The notes below the pieces were generated by a model. That model saw only the letters and a program-made list of their open reading frames with translations, did not search any database and was not told the origin of the DNA. A stretch of DNA of 64,000 nucleotides from the NCBI GenBank assembly GCA_015060905.1, contig SUXQ01000003.1:62001-126000 (forward strand). The letters run 5' to 3'. This document shows, in pieces, positions 7,789 through 16,005 of this stretch. How positions within the stretch are numbered: position 1 is the stretch's first letter; every line of letters starts with the position of its first letter. Source of the DNA: Bacteroidales bacterium. GTDB taxonomy: Bacteria; Bacteroidota; Bacteroidia; Bacteroidales; Bacteroidaceae. Position numbers and translations under genes: made by a program.

Positions 7789-9081
7789 ATGAGATATTTC
7801 AGCACAAGAGATACAAAAAACGACAAAAGTTTCTTTTCACTTAAAGAGGCGGCCATCAAAGGATTAGCCCCCGACGGCGGACTTTTCATGCCCGAGTATA
7901 TTCCACAAGCGGACATGAAGATTGTGGAAGATTTATACAAAAAATCATACTCGGAAATGGCACTTTATCTGGCAGGGCTGTTTTTCGGCGACGACATTGA
8001 ACCGCAAAAATTGGAAAAGGCTGTAAAGAGCGCATACGATTTTCCGATACGTCTAAACTCGTTGGACGAAAATACAAATACTTTGGAACTTTTTCACGGA
8101 CCCACATACGCATTCAAGGATTTTGGAGCAAGATTCATGGGGCAGATAATGGGTATTCTGAACGACAGCGACGAGGTTATTGTACTTACAGCAACCTCGG
8201 GCGACACGGGAAGCGCCGTTGCCAACGGCTTTTACAATGTAAAAGGAGTAAAAGTGGTGGTGCTGTACCCCGCCGACAAAATAAGCCCGTTGCAGGAGTC
8301 GCAAATGACTACACTGCACGAGAATATATACCCACTGAAGGTAAACGGCACGTTTGACGACTGTCAGCGTATGGTAAAGTCGATGTTCGCCGACGAGAAT
8401 CTGCGCAAGAAGATAAACATTACCTCGGCAAACTCCATAAACATTCTTCGATGGATTCCGCAGGCTTTCTACTATTTTTATGGCGTGTACGCGTGGAGAG
8501 AACTTACAGGGGAAGAAGCCCCCGAGGTTGTTGTCCCCAGCGGAAACTACGGTAACCTTACAGCGGGAATGTTGGCACGCAAAATGGGGCTGCCTATAAA
8601 AGGATTCGTGGCCGCATCGAATGCCAACGACGTAATTCCCGAATTTCTGAAGAGTGCCGAATATCACCCGCGAGCATCGGTGCAGACTGTGGCAAACGCC
8701 ATGGACGTGGGCGCACCCAGCAACTACGAGAGAATGATGAGCCTGTGCAACAATCAAATAGAGGAACTGAGAAAAGAGATGCGAGGATTCAGCGCATCGG
8801 ATGAAAAGATTATTGAAACGATAAAGGCTGTCGATGAAAAATACAATTATCTCTCGTGTCCGCACAGCGCAGTAGGATACGCGGCAACAAAAGAGCTGGG
8901 AGTAGAAGGATTCTGGCTATCGACTGCACACGCAGCAAAATTCGGCGAAGTTACTGAGAAAGCCACCGGCAAAAAGCCCGAACTACCGGAAAAGATGAAA
9001 AAGATGCTTGCCGCAGAAAAAGTATTTACAAAAATTGAAGCCGACAACGAAGAACTTAAAAAATATCTGTTGGGAGTTTAA
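7789..9081 (+). CDS. thrC: Threonine synthase
   Basis: A 430-residue PLP-dependent enzyme converting O-phosphohomoserine to threonine and phosphate. The PLP-binding lysine is K110 in GPTYAFKDFGARF, and ATSGDTGSAV (phosphate/PLP region) follows soon after. The N-terminal MRYFSTRDTK and the length fit the shorter bacterial ThrC class. It completes a two-gene thrBC operon, and the stop codon lies inside a hairpin (9064-9096) that likely ends the transcript. Control by threonine supply is suggested by the leader peptide upstream of thrB. Confidence 0.96.
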   Translation: MRYFSTRDTKNDKSFFSLKEAAIKGLAPDGGLFMPEYIPQADMKIVEDLYKKSYSEMALYLAGLFFGDDIEPQKLEKAVKSAYDFPIRLNSLDENTNTLELFHGPTYAFKDFGARFMGQIMGILNDSDEVIVLTATSGDTGSAVANGFYNVKGVKVVVLYPADKISPLQESQMTTLHENIYPLKVNGTFDDCQRMVKSMFADENLRKKINITSANSINILRWIPQAFYYFYGVYAWRELTGEEAPEVVVPSGNYGNLTAGMLARKMGLPIKGFVAASNANDVIPEFLKSAEYHPRASVQTVANAMDVGAPSNYERMMSLCNNQIEELRKEMRGFSASDEKIIETIKAVDEKYNYLSCPHSAVGYAATKELGVEGFWLSTAHAAKFGEVTEKATGKKPELPEKMKKMLAAEKVFTKIEADNEELKKYLLGV

Positions 9082-9096
9082 CACTCCCGACAGATA
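9064..9096 (+). terminator. Hairpin over the thrC stop codon
   Basis: Stem 9064-9077 with 9083-9096 (14 pairs, one G-T), loop of five bases containing most of the stop codon. No good T-run follows, so it may be an RNA-end stabiliser instead of a strict intrinsic terminator. Confidence 0.6.
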
Positions 9097-9163
9097 CAAA
9101 AACCTTTATGTTATAAACACTTAAAGTTTTACGTTGTATTATTATAATTTGCACAAATAGCTA

Positions 9164-9171
9164 TAAATTTG
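9164..9171 (+). promoter_or_regulatory. Putative -7 box (TAAATTTG) for the TPR protein
   Basis: Exact TAnnTTTG match, 27 bases before the ATG at 9198. Confidence 0.5.
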
Positions 9172-9197
9172 CAGGAAAATTTACAAATAAACTGAGC

Positions 9198-10016
9198 ATG
9201 AGACTAATTATAATAATAGCGACACTACTGTTCGCCACTGCTTCGCACGCACAAAGCTACAAAGAACTTGTGAGCAACGGCACACGCAACCTCGAGAAAG
9301 GAGACACCGAGGCTGCTATAAAAAACTACAACGAAGCTATCGACAAAGAGCCCGAGAATCGTCACAACGAATATGTATACGCCAACCTCGCAGCAGCCTA
9401 CCAAAAAAACGGCAACGCAAAGAAAGCCGAAGAAATGTATACAAAAGCCTTGTCGCTGAATCCATCATCGACAAAATTACTGCAACAACGCGGCAATCTC
9501 TATCTGGACACGGACAAAAAAGAAAAAGCCTTAGCCGACTATGATAAGATTCTCGAAAAAGAGCCATACAACGAAGAAACACTATACTACCGAGCATACA
9601 TTTTCGCCCAAGAGAAAGAGTATGAAAAAGCATACACCGACTACTACAAAATTCTCACCGCAAACCCCGACAACAACAAAGCCCGCTTCGCCCTTGCACT
9701 ACTTTACAACAAAAATAAAAAAAACGAAGAAGCACTGCTTTTAATAGACAACCTCATCGACAAAAGCCCCCACACCCCCGAATACTATTTGGCAGGAAGC
9801 GAAATTGAGAAAGAAAATAATAGAGACGAACTTGCGCTTGTTTTTCTTGACGAAGGAATAAAAAAATGCAAAAACAACAACCAACTATATCTATCAAAAG
9901 CCGAATTACTCATAAAAATGAAAAAGAAAAATGAAGCAAAAAACACACTCGACGAACTGAGACGCACAGGATATTACTCGGCACAAATGAATGCACTCTA
10001 TAAAAAATGTCGTTAA
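9198..10016 (+). CDS. Secreted or periplasmic tetratricopeptide-repeat protein
   Basis: A 272-residue protein with a signal peptide (MRLIIIIATLLFATASHAQS) followed by about six tetratricopeptide repeats. Typical repeat pieces are GDTEAAIKNYNEAIDKEPEN near residue 35 and KKAEEMYTKALSLNPSSTKL near residue 75, with later copies around residues 110-250. TPR domains bind other proteins, but no partner can be read from the sequence. There is no extra catalytic domain. The gene has its own promoter and lies between the thr operon and an HTH regulator. It is strongly A-rich, with many lysines. Confidence 0.88.
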   Translation: MRLIIIIATLLFATASHAQSYKELVSNGTRNLEKGDTEAAIKNYNEAIDKEPENRHNEYVYANLAAAYQKNGNAKKAEEMYTKALSLNPSSTKLLQQRGNLYLDTDKKEKALADYDKILEKEPYNEETLYYRAYIFAQEKEYEKAYTDYYKILTANPDNNKARFALALLYNKNKKNEEALLLIDNLIDKSPHTPEYYLAGSEIEKENNRDELALVFLDEGIKKCKNNNQLYLSKAELLIKMKKKNEAKNTLDELRRTGYYSAQMNALYKKCR

Positions 10017-10065
10017 AAAATAAAATATTTATATGCGTAAATTTTTATTATTTAACGAATTATCG

Positions 10066-10073
10066 TATATTTG
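10066..10073 (+). promoter_or_regulatory. Putative -7 box (TATATTTG) for the HTH regulator
   Basis: Exact TAnnTTTG match. It overlaps the start of the longest open frame (TTG at 10071), so the internal ATG at 10098 must be the true start. Confidence 0.6.
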
Positions 10074-10097
10074 AGCACTAAACAACTAAGAACAACT

Positions 10098-10541
10098 ATG
10101 AACAGCACTGAGAAAAGCAAGAACCTCCCTTACAACATAAGGGAAAGGAGCGAAAAGCATGCCGCCTATCGCACTCTGATAAGAGCAGAACTTGCCGATG
10201 AACTTTTTGACAAAATACTGAATATAATTGTTGTTGAAAAAAAATACAGAGACGCAAACTTCTCGGCAAAAGAGCTTGCGAAAGAATTAAAAACAAACAC
10301 ACGCTACATTTCTGCAGTAATAAACTCGCGTTTCAATACAAATTTTTCGTGTCTGCTTAACGAGTATCGCGTGAAAGAAGCCTTGCACCGCATGGTAGAC
10401 AAACGTTACGCCGAGGAAACAATAGAGGAAATAAGCGCAGCAGTAGGCTTTGCAAACAGACAATCATTCTATGCAGCCTTTTACAGAATAATGGGCGAAA
10501 CACCCAACAGTTACCGCAAAAGACAGTCTGTAAAAAAATAG
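10098..10541 (+). CDS. Small AraC-type helix-turn-helix protein
   Basis: A 147-residue protein whose C-terminal two thirds is an AraC/XylS-type DNA-binding domain. The first helix-turn-helix is around FSAKELAKELKTNTRYISAV. The second contains IEEISAAVGFANRQSFYAAF followed by the family signature GETPNSYRKR. The N-terminal 50 residues are a short charged helix with no recognisable ligand-binding domain, so it may act as a stand-alone regulator or be controlled by its expression level. The start at 10098 is set by the promoter box at 10066-10073. No obvious target operon adjoins it. Confidence 0.88.
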   Translation: MNSTEKSKNLPYNIRERSEKHAAYRTLIRAELADELFDKILNIIVVEKKYRDANFSAKELAKELKTNTRYISAVINSRFNTNFSCLLNEYRVKEALHRMVDKRYAEETIEEISAAVGFANRQSFYAAFYRIMGETPNSYRKRQSVKK

Positions 10542-10664
10542 CACAAGAAAAATAACCAATTATAAAAATCTCGGATAGCACATAGAAGAGATACTATTAT
10601 TTTGCCCTAACGACACAACGTAAATAATTATTACCAAAATAACAAACAGTTTCTATACTGACAA

Positions 10665-11339
10665 ATGGAGAACAATATACACGAAACAACAAAAGAGATA
10701 AAGAAAAGCCTGCGACTCTCCATGAACGGAATAGTGTCGGCACACCAACGTCGTCAAGGACTCAACTACAAAATAAATTTCGGAGTAGAAATTCCACGAT
10801 TGAAAGAGATTGCCTCGACGTACAACAAAGAAAAAGAATTAGCACAAAATTTATGGCAGGACAACATACGCGAATGCAAACTGCTTGCAATTTTTCTCTA
10901 TCCGACCAAAGAGTTTGACACCGCAACAGCAGAAAAGTGGATAGCCGAATGCCAATTTACCGAAATTGCCGACCATCTGTGCCGAACGCTACTCACAGAA
11001 ATCCCCGAAGCTGTAAAAAAGTCCCTACAATGGATAGCACACAAAGGAGAAATATTTGAATACTGCGGATACTCCACATTGTCAAACCTTTTCACAAAAA
11101 AAGCCACACTCACCGACGAAGAAGAAAAAGCATACTACAATGCACTGAAACAGACACTCCACACCCCCGGCACAAGCAATCATCCGACAAAAAACGCCGC
11201 AAATATCTCACTGATAAAATTCGCCGAACAGAGCAAAGAACAATGCCAAAGAGCCTGCGCCGAAATAAAATCGTGGGGAATAGAAGAGAACAGCGCACTG
11301 AACAACCTCGTGGAAAATTTGCTTGAAGAGACCGATTAA
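10665..11339 (+). CDS. DNA alkylation repair protein, AlkD-like HEAT-repeat fold
   Basis: A 224-residue all-helical protein with features of the AlkD/AlkC superfamily. It has an N-terminal segment with RRQGLNYKINFGVEIPRLKEIA, then repeated helical pairs including REC-KLLAIFLYP and WIAECQFTEIADHLC. AlkD enzymes excise bulky or cationic alkylated bases without base flipping. I cannot confirm the catalytic Asp/Trp/Arg set, so enzymatic activity is inferred from similarity only. The gene stands alone between an HTH regulator and the Fur-purA pair and ends in an acidic EETD. Confidence 0.75.
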   Translation: MENNIHETTKEIKKSLRLSMNGIVSAHQRRQGLNYKINFGVEIPRLKEIASTYNKEKELAQNLWQDNIRECKLLAIFLYPTKEFDTATAEKWIAECQFTEIADHLCRTLLTEIPEAVKKSLQWIAHKGEIFEYCGYSTLSNLFTKKATLTDEEEKAYYNALKQTLHTPGTSNHPTKNAANISLIKFAEQSKEQCQRACAEIKSWGIEENSALNNLVENLLEETD

Positions 11340-11447
11340 CTGCCAAAAACAGCCGACAACCACCCCTAAAGAAAATATTTTAAATAAATTAAACGACTTT
11401 CAGATAAATTTAGAGCGTTTCATACACTATAATACATAAAAAAGAAG

Positions 11448-11455
11448 TAACTTTG
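11448..11455 (+). promoter_or_regulatory. Putative -7 box (TAACTTTG) for the Fur-purA pair
   Basis: Exact TAnnTTTG match. It overlaps the ATG-less first codons of the longest open frame, so the start at 11477 is preferred. The box lies 22 bases before that ATG. Confidence 0.65.
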
Positions 11456-11476
11456 TGTTGTAATAGTTCTATAAAC

Positions 11477-11941
11477 ATGGAAAGCAACCTTATCGAGTCA
11501 CCATTCTCAGAGATATTAAAAGAATACCTCAAGGAACATAAATTGCGATGCACTCCCGAAAGGTTTAAAATCCTGAATATGATCTATTCGATAGAAGGCA
11601 GTTTCGACATTGACACTCTTCTTAAATACATGGAAGAGAAAAAGTTTCGAGTGAGCCGCGCAACAATCTACAATACAATAACATTGTTGATTAATGCAAA
11701 CTTAGTGACACATCACATATTTGGGAATAAATCGAGGTACGAAAAATGCCTAAACAACGAAAAAAGCCATCTTATATGCACCAAATGTGCACGCGTCACA
11801 GAAATAGCAACACCAAAATTAAAAGAGACAATAATATCAGATATTAAAAAATTTCATTTAACCCACTACTCGCTCTACCTCTACGGATTGTGCAGCAAAT
11901 GCCATCAGGCAGCCCGCCGCCGCAAGCAGAGAAAGAAATAA
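11477..11941 (+). CDS. Fur-family transcriptional regulator
   Basis: A 154-residue regulator with an N-terminal winged helix (residues about 10-85, including RVSRATIYNTITLL) and a C-terminal dimerisation domain. Structural zinc is expected at the cysteine pairs C101/C104 and C139/C142. The usual Fur segment HHDHLIC before the first pair reads NNEKSHLIC here, so only H98 remains of that histidine cluster. Metal sensing may therefore differ from classical Fur, Zur or PerR. It sits 12 bases before purA, a pairing that recurs in Bacteroidales, and both probably use the promoter at 11448-11455. Which metal or peroxide signal it reads is not clear. Confidence 0.88.
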   Translation: MESNLIESPFSEILKEYLKEHKLRCTPERFKILNMIYSIEGSFDIDTLLKYMEEKKFRVSRATIYNTITLLINANLVTHHIFGNKSRYEKCLNNEKSHLICTKCARVTEIATPKLKETIISDIKKFHLTHYSLYLYGLCSKCHQAARRRKQRKK

Positions 11942-11953
11942 AAAAACAGAACC

Positions 11954-13222
11954 ATGAAAAAAAATATAGACGTACTTTTAGGTCTTCAATGGGGAGATGA
12001 GGGAAAAGGTAAAATTGTAGACGTACTTACACCGCAATATGACGTAGTTGCACGTTTCCAGGGCGGTCCGAACGCCGGTCACACATTAGAGTTTGGCGGG
12101 AAGAAATTTGTCCTGCGTTCAATCCCTTCGGGAATATTTCAGGGCGGACAACTTAACATCATCGGCAACGGCGTAGTACTCGACCCGTCACTTTTCAAAG
12201 CCGAGGCTGTAGACCTTGAAAAAGCCGGTTACGACCTTAAGAAAAACCTCTTTATTTCGAAAAAAGCACATCTTATTCTGCCCACCAGCCGCGTGCTCGA
12301 CGCAGCCTACGAAGCAGCAAAGGGCGACGCAAAGGTTGGCACAACAGGCAAAGGCATCGGCCCCACATACACCGATAAAGTGAGCCGTAACGGTCTGCGC
12401 GTAGGTGATATTCTCGAAAATTTCGAAGAGAAATACGCCAAGGCAAAAGCACGTCACGAGCAGATACTCGCAAGCATGAACTACACTTATGACATTGCAG
12501 AAATGGAAAAAGAGTGGCTGTCGGCAATCGAGTACCTGAAAGAGTTCCGTCTGATAGACAGCGAGCAGATGATAAACGACCTTATTGCCGAGGGCAAAAG
12601 CATCCTATGCGAGGGCGCACAAGGCAGCATGCTCGACATTGACTTTGGCAGCTACCCCTTTGTAACATCATCGAACACCGTTTGCGCCGGCGCCTGCACA
12701 GGATTGGGAGTCGCACCTAACAAGATAGGTAACGTTTACGGAATAACAAAAGCATATTGCACACGCGTAGGAGCAGGCCCGTTCCCCACAGAGCTATTCG
12801 ATGCGATAGGCAACGAAATGCGCGACAGAGGCCATGAATATGGTGCCGTTACCGGACGCGAGCGCCGTTGCGGATGGATAGACCTTGTGGCACTCAAATA
12901 CACAATAATGATAAACGGCGTCACACACCTTATATTGATGAAGAGTGATGTTCTTGACGAATTTGCCACAATAAAGGCATGTATCGCATACAAAAAGAAC
13001 GGCGAGACAATCACAAACTTCCCCTACGAAATTGACGACGTAGAGCCTGTATACACCGAACTTCCCGGATGGCAGTGCGACATGACAAAATTCACTAAAG
13101 AAGAGGAACTTCCCGAAGCATTCATCAACTACATAAAATTCCTTGAAAAAGAGCTGGGAGTACCTGTAAAATATGTTTCCATAGGCCCCGACAGAGAACA
13201 AACAATCACACGCAACATCTAA
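11954..13222 (+). CDS. purA: Adenylosuccinate synthase
   Basis: A 422-residue enzyme that joins IMP and aspartate, using GTP, in the first committed step to AMP. The family signature QWGDEGKGKIVD lies at residues 12-23, followed by GGPNAGHT and, further on, TTGKGIGPTY and the C-terminal GPDREQTI region. Length matches bacterial PurA. It is the second gene of the Fur-like regulator operon and ends at a hairpin (13248-13283). Confidence 0.97.
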   Translation: MKKNIDVLLGLQWGDEGKGKIVDVLTPQYDVVARFQGGPNAGHTLEFGGKKFVLRSIPSGIFQGGQLNIIGNGVVLDPSLFKAEAVDLEKAGYDLKKNLFISKKAHLILPTSRVLDAAYEAAKGDAKVGTTGKGIGPTYTDKVSRNGLRVGDILENFEEKYAKAKARHEQILASMNYTYDIAEMEKEWLSAIEYLKEFRLIDSEQMINDLIAEGKSILCEGAQGSMLDIDFGSYPFVTSSNTVCAGACTGLGVAPNKIGNVYGITKAYCTRVGAGPFPTELFDAIGNEMRDRGHEYGAVTGRERRCGWIDLVALKYTIMINGVTHLILMKSDVLDEFATIKACIAYKKNGETITNFPYEIDDVEPVYTELPGWQCDMTKFTKEEELPEAFINYIKFLEKELGVPVKYVSIGPDREQTITRNI

Positions 13223-13247
13223 AAAAAAAATTAGAGCGAAATATTAC

Positions 13248-13283
13248 AAGGAGCAGTTTTTTTATATTAAGAAACTGCTCCTT
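13248..13283 (+). terminator. Terminator after purA
   Basis: 12-bp perfect stem (13248-13259 with 13272-13283) with an AT-rich loop. T-rich sequence is found in the loop side more than after the stem. Confidence 0.7.
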
Positions 13284-13333
13284 AATAAAAAAGAACTTAC
13301 GCAAGCATATAAGCGTTATAAAAAATAAAAACC

Positions 13334-14017
13334 ATGGACACAACCTACATTATATTATTCGTAGGCATTGCACTGCTAAGCTACATAGTGCAGGCCAATC
13401 TTAAATCGAAATTCGAAAAATTTTCGAAGATACCCATCGGCGGAGGAATGACCGGACGCGATATTGCCGAAAAAATGCTACGCGACAACGGCATATACGA
13501 TGTAAAAGTAACAAGCACCTCGGGCACACTTACCGACCACTACAACCCCATGAACAACACCGTAAACCTGAGCGAAGGAGTGTACAATTCGTGCAGCGTG
13601 GCAGCGGCAGCCGTCGCAGCACACGAGTGCGGTCACGCCCTGCAACACGCCCAAGCATACGCACCGCTGAAGATGCGTTCGGCACTTGTACCCTTCGTAT
13701 CCTTTGCCTCGAAAAGCCTCACGTGGGTGCTGCTCATAGGAATAATAACCGTGCAGACATTCCCGCAAATATTGCTATGCGGAATAATATTGTTCGCCTC
13801 GACCACACTGTTCAGTTTCATCACACTGCCGGTGGAGATTGACGCAAGCCGCAGAGCCTTAGCATGGCTATCCTCGGCAGGAATAACCAACGTAAGCAAC
13901 CACTCACAAGCAACAAGCGCACTGCGCTCGGCAGCATACACATACGTAGTGGCAGCCCTATCATCGCTCGCCACACTCATCTACTACATACTAATTTATT
14001 CAAGAAACAGAGACTAA
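13334..14017 (+). CDS. Membrane zinc metallopeptidase, YugP type
   Basis: A 227-residue membrane protein with the zinc-protease motif HECGH at residues 97-101. It has an N-terminal membrane segment and two or three more after the motif ([18 protein letters not shown] region and the C-terminal [19 protein letters not shown]). This order fits the Zn-peptidase-2 (YugP-like) family, whose substrates are mostly unknown. One base separates its stop from the hisS start, so the two are probably co-translated or at least co-transcribed. Confidence 0.9.
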   Translation: MDTTYIILFVGIALLSYIVQANLKSKFEKFSKIPIGGGMTGRDIAEKMLRDNGIYDVKVTSTSGTLTDHYNPMNNTVNLSEGVYNSCSVAAAAVAAHECGHALQHAQAYAPLKMRSALVPFVSFASKSLTWVLLIGIITVQTFPQILLCGIILFASTTLFSFITLPVEIDASRRALAWLSSAGITNVSNHSQATSALRSAAYTYVVAALSSLATLIYYILIYSRNRD

Positions 14018-14018
14018 A

Positions 14019-15380
14019 ATGGCTGCAAAACCATCAATACCAAAGGGGACACGCGACTTCTCACCAATAGAGATGTCAAAAAGAAACTACATTTTCGACA
14101 CCATACGCAAAGCCTTTCATCTGTTCGGGTTCCAGCAGATAGAAACCCCGGCAATGGAAAACCTCTCGACGCTCATGGGAAAATACGGCGAAGAGGGCGA
14201 CAAACTGCTGTTTAAAATTCAAAATTCGGGAGACTACTTCAACGGCATCAGCGACGAAGAACTTTTGAGCCGCAACGCACAAAAGTTGGCATCTAAATTC
14301 TGCGAGAAAGGACTGAGATACGACCTTACAGTGCCATTTGCCCGCTACGTAGTGATGCACCGCAACGACATTGTATTCCCGTTCAAGCGTTACCAGATAC
14401 AGCCCGTATGGCGTGCCGACCGTCCACAAAAAGGACGTTACCGCGAATTTTACCAGTGTGATGCAGACGTCATTGGCAGCGACTCATTGATAAACGAAGT
14501 TGAGCTTGTGCAACTTATCGACCATGTGTTCACACAGTTGAAGATAAGAGTGGCAATAAAGATAAACAACCGCAAGATTCTTGCAGGAATAGCCGAGGTT
14601 ATCGGCGAGCCTGAAAAAATCATCGACATTACCATCGCCATAGACAAACTCGACAAGATTGGCCTTGACGGAGTGATTGCCGAACTTAAGGAGAAGGGAA
14701 TAACCGACGAAGCAATAGAAAAATTGCTGCCCATACTGCAAGCACAGGGCAACAACAGCGAAAAGCTTGCCACTATCGCACAAGTACTCAAAGGCAACGC
14801 AACCGGCGAAAAGGGTGTAGAAGAGGTAAACTTTATCCTAGACACAATATCCACACTCGCCATAAACAGCGACGTTGAGCTTGACCTTACCCTCGCACGC
14901 GGCCTCAACTACTACACAGGCGCAATATTCGAGGTAAAAGCCTTAGACGTAGCAATAGGCAGCATCAGCGGTGGCGGACGTTACGACAACCTGACCGGAG
15001 TATTCGGAATGGACGGAACGTCGGGCGTAGGAATCTCATTCGGTGCCGACCGCATCTACGACGTAATGAACCAACTGAACCTTTACCCCGAGGATTCTAT
15101 AATAAACACACAAGTGCTTTTTGTAAACTTCGGAGCAAAAGAGGCAGCATATAGCTTAGGCGTAATATCACAATTGCGAAAGAACAACATCTCGGCCGAG
15201 CTTTACCCCGAAACAGGAAAGATGAAAAAACAGATGGGATACGCCAACAGCCACAATATCCCTTACGTAGCAATAATCGGTGAAGCTGAAATGGAGAGCA
15301 ACCTTATTGCCCTAAAAGACATGAACAGTGGAGAACAAAAGCAGATAACAATAGAAGAACTGATAAAGCTTTTATCGTAA
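14019..15380 (+). CDS. hisS: Histidine--tRNA ligase
   Basis: A 453-residue class II aminoacyl-tRNA synthetase charging tRNA-His. The N-terminal [12 protein letters not shown], motif 2 near [14 protein letters not shown], the histidine-specific [18 protein letters not shown], and motif 3 in [13 protein letters not shown] are all visible. The C-terminal anticodon-binding domain follows (about residues 360-453). Length is normal for the family. It follows the YugP-type peptidase with a one-base gap. Confidence 0.96.
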   Translation: MAAKPSIPKGTRDFSPIEMSKRNYIFDTIRKAFHLFGFQQIETPAMENLSTLMGKYGEEGDKLLFKIQNSGDYFNGISDEELLSRNAQKLASKFCEKGLRYDLTVPFARYVVMHRNDIVFPFKRYQIQPVWRADRPQKGRYREFYQCDADVIGSDSLINEVELVQLIDHVFTQLKIRVAIKINNRKILAGIAEVIGEPEKIIDITIAIDKLDKIGLDGVIAELKEKGITDEAIEKLLPILQAQGNNSEKLATIAQVLKGNATGEKGVEEVNFILDTISTLAINSDVELDLTLARGLNYYTGAIFEVKALDVAIGSISGGGRYDNLTGVFGMDGTSGVGISFGADRIYDVMNQLNLYPEDSIINTQVLFVNFGAKEAAYSLGVISQLRKNNISAELYPETGKMKKQMGYANSHNIPYVAIIGEAEMESNLIALKDMNSGEQKQITIEELIKLLS

Positions 15381-15398
15381 TCCATATTGCGTAAATAT

Positions 15399-15445
15399 TA
15401 TCAAGACGCCTGACTATTGTTATTCAATAGTCAGGCGTCTTGATA
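15399..15445 (+). terminator. Strong hairpin after hisS
   Basis: A perfect 21-bp stem (15399-15419 with 15425-15445) and five-base loop. No T-run follows, only TAAATAATAAA. It may protect RNA ends or block read-through toward rpsO. Confidence 0.7.
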
Positions 15446-15483
15446 AATAATAAATTAAGTTCACTATCATACACAAAAACAAA

Positions 15484-15514
15484 AAAAGCTGTCCGAGGTT
15501 CTCGGACAGCTTTT
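15484..15514 (-). terminator. rpsO terminator
   Basis: Perfect 14-bp stem (15484-15497 with 15501-15514), three-base loop, and on the minus strand a run of T residues after the stem. Confidence 0.9.
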
Positions 15515-15536
15515 AAAGTTGCTTTTGCGCGAATAA

Positions 15537-15806
15537 TTATCGACGCAAACCCAATTTTGCTACGATAGCACGGTAACGCTCGATGTCACGATCCTTCAAA
15601 TATTTGAGGAGCGCACGACGCTTACCTACCAACATAGTCAAAGCTCTTTGTGTACTATAATCTTTACGGTTAGCTTTGAGGTGTTCCGTCAAATGGGCAA
15701 TACGGTACGAAAACAACGCTATCTGGCTCTCTGCAGAACCTGTATCAGTGTTAGACTTTCCGTAAGTACCAAAGATTTCTTGTTTTTTAGTTGCATCTAA
15801 ATACAT
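15537..15806 (-). CDS. rpsO: 30S ribosomal protein S15
   Basis: An 89-residue protein with the classical S15 pattern TGSAESQIALFSYRIAHLTEHL, then a lysine/arginine-rich end. It binds 16S rRNA in the central domain early in 30S assembly. The ATG at 15806 gives the length typical of S15. A TTG two codons upstream is unlikely. A TACCTTTG promoter box lies 44 bases upstream and a terminator 23 bases downstream, so the gene forms its own transcription unit. Confidence 0.97.
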   Translation of the reverse strand: MYLDATKKQEIFGTYGKSNTDTGSAESQIALFSYRIAHLTEHLKANRKDYSTQRALTMLVGKRRALLKYLKDRDIERYRAIVAKLGLRR

Positions 15807-15849
15807 AGACAATTTTGTTTTTAGGTGTATAACTTTGTTTTTAGCGGCG

Positions 15850-15857
15850 CAAAGGTA
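15850..15857 (-). promoter_or_regulatory. Putative -7 box (TACCTTTG) for rpsO
   Basis: Minus-strand exact TAnnTTTG match. The leader between it and the rpsO ATG is about 40 bases. Confidence 0.7.
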
Positions 15858-15974
15858 TATATAATTTTTGGAAAAACAATCGCAATTTTATCTTTTTCTG
15901 CAAAAAGTCAAAAAAATATTTATAGCCTCACTCACTGTTATATAATAATAGGAGTTTTTTTCGATATTTTATTG

Positions 15975-15982
15975 TACCTTTG
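15975..15982 (+). promoter_or_regulatory. Putative -7 box (TACCTTTG) for typA
   Basis: Exact TAnnTTTG match 24 bases before the ATG at 16006. Confidence 0.7.
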
Positions 15983-16005
15983 CAGTCAAATTCAGAATAA
16001 TAGAT

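Noticed and set aside
8053-8865. Minus-strand open frame of 270 codons opposite thrC
   Set aside because: Shadow of thrC with no recognisable domain.
9064-9096. Attenuator for the TPR protein gene
   Set aside because: The hairpin overlaps the thrC stop codon and the TPR gene has its own promoter box after it, so it is better read as a 3' end structure of thrBC.
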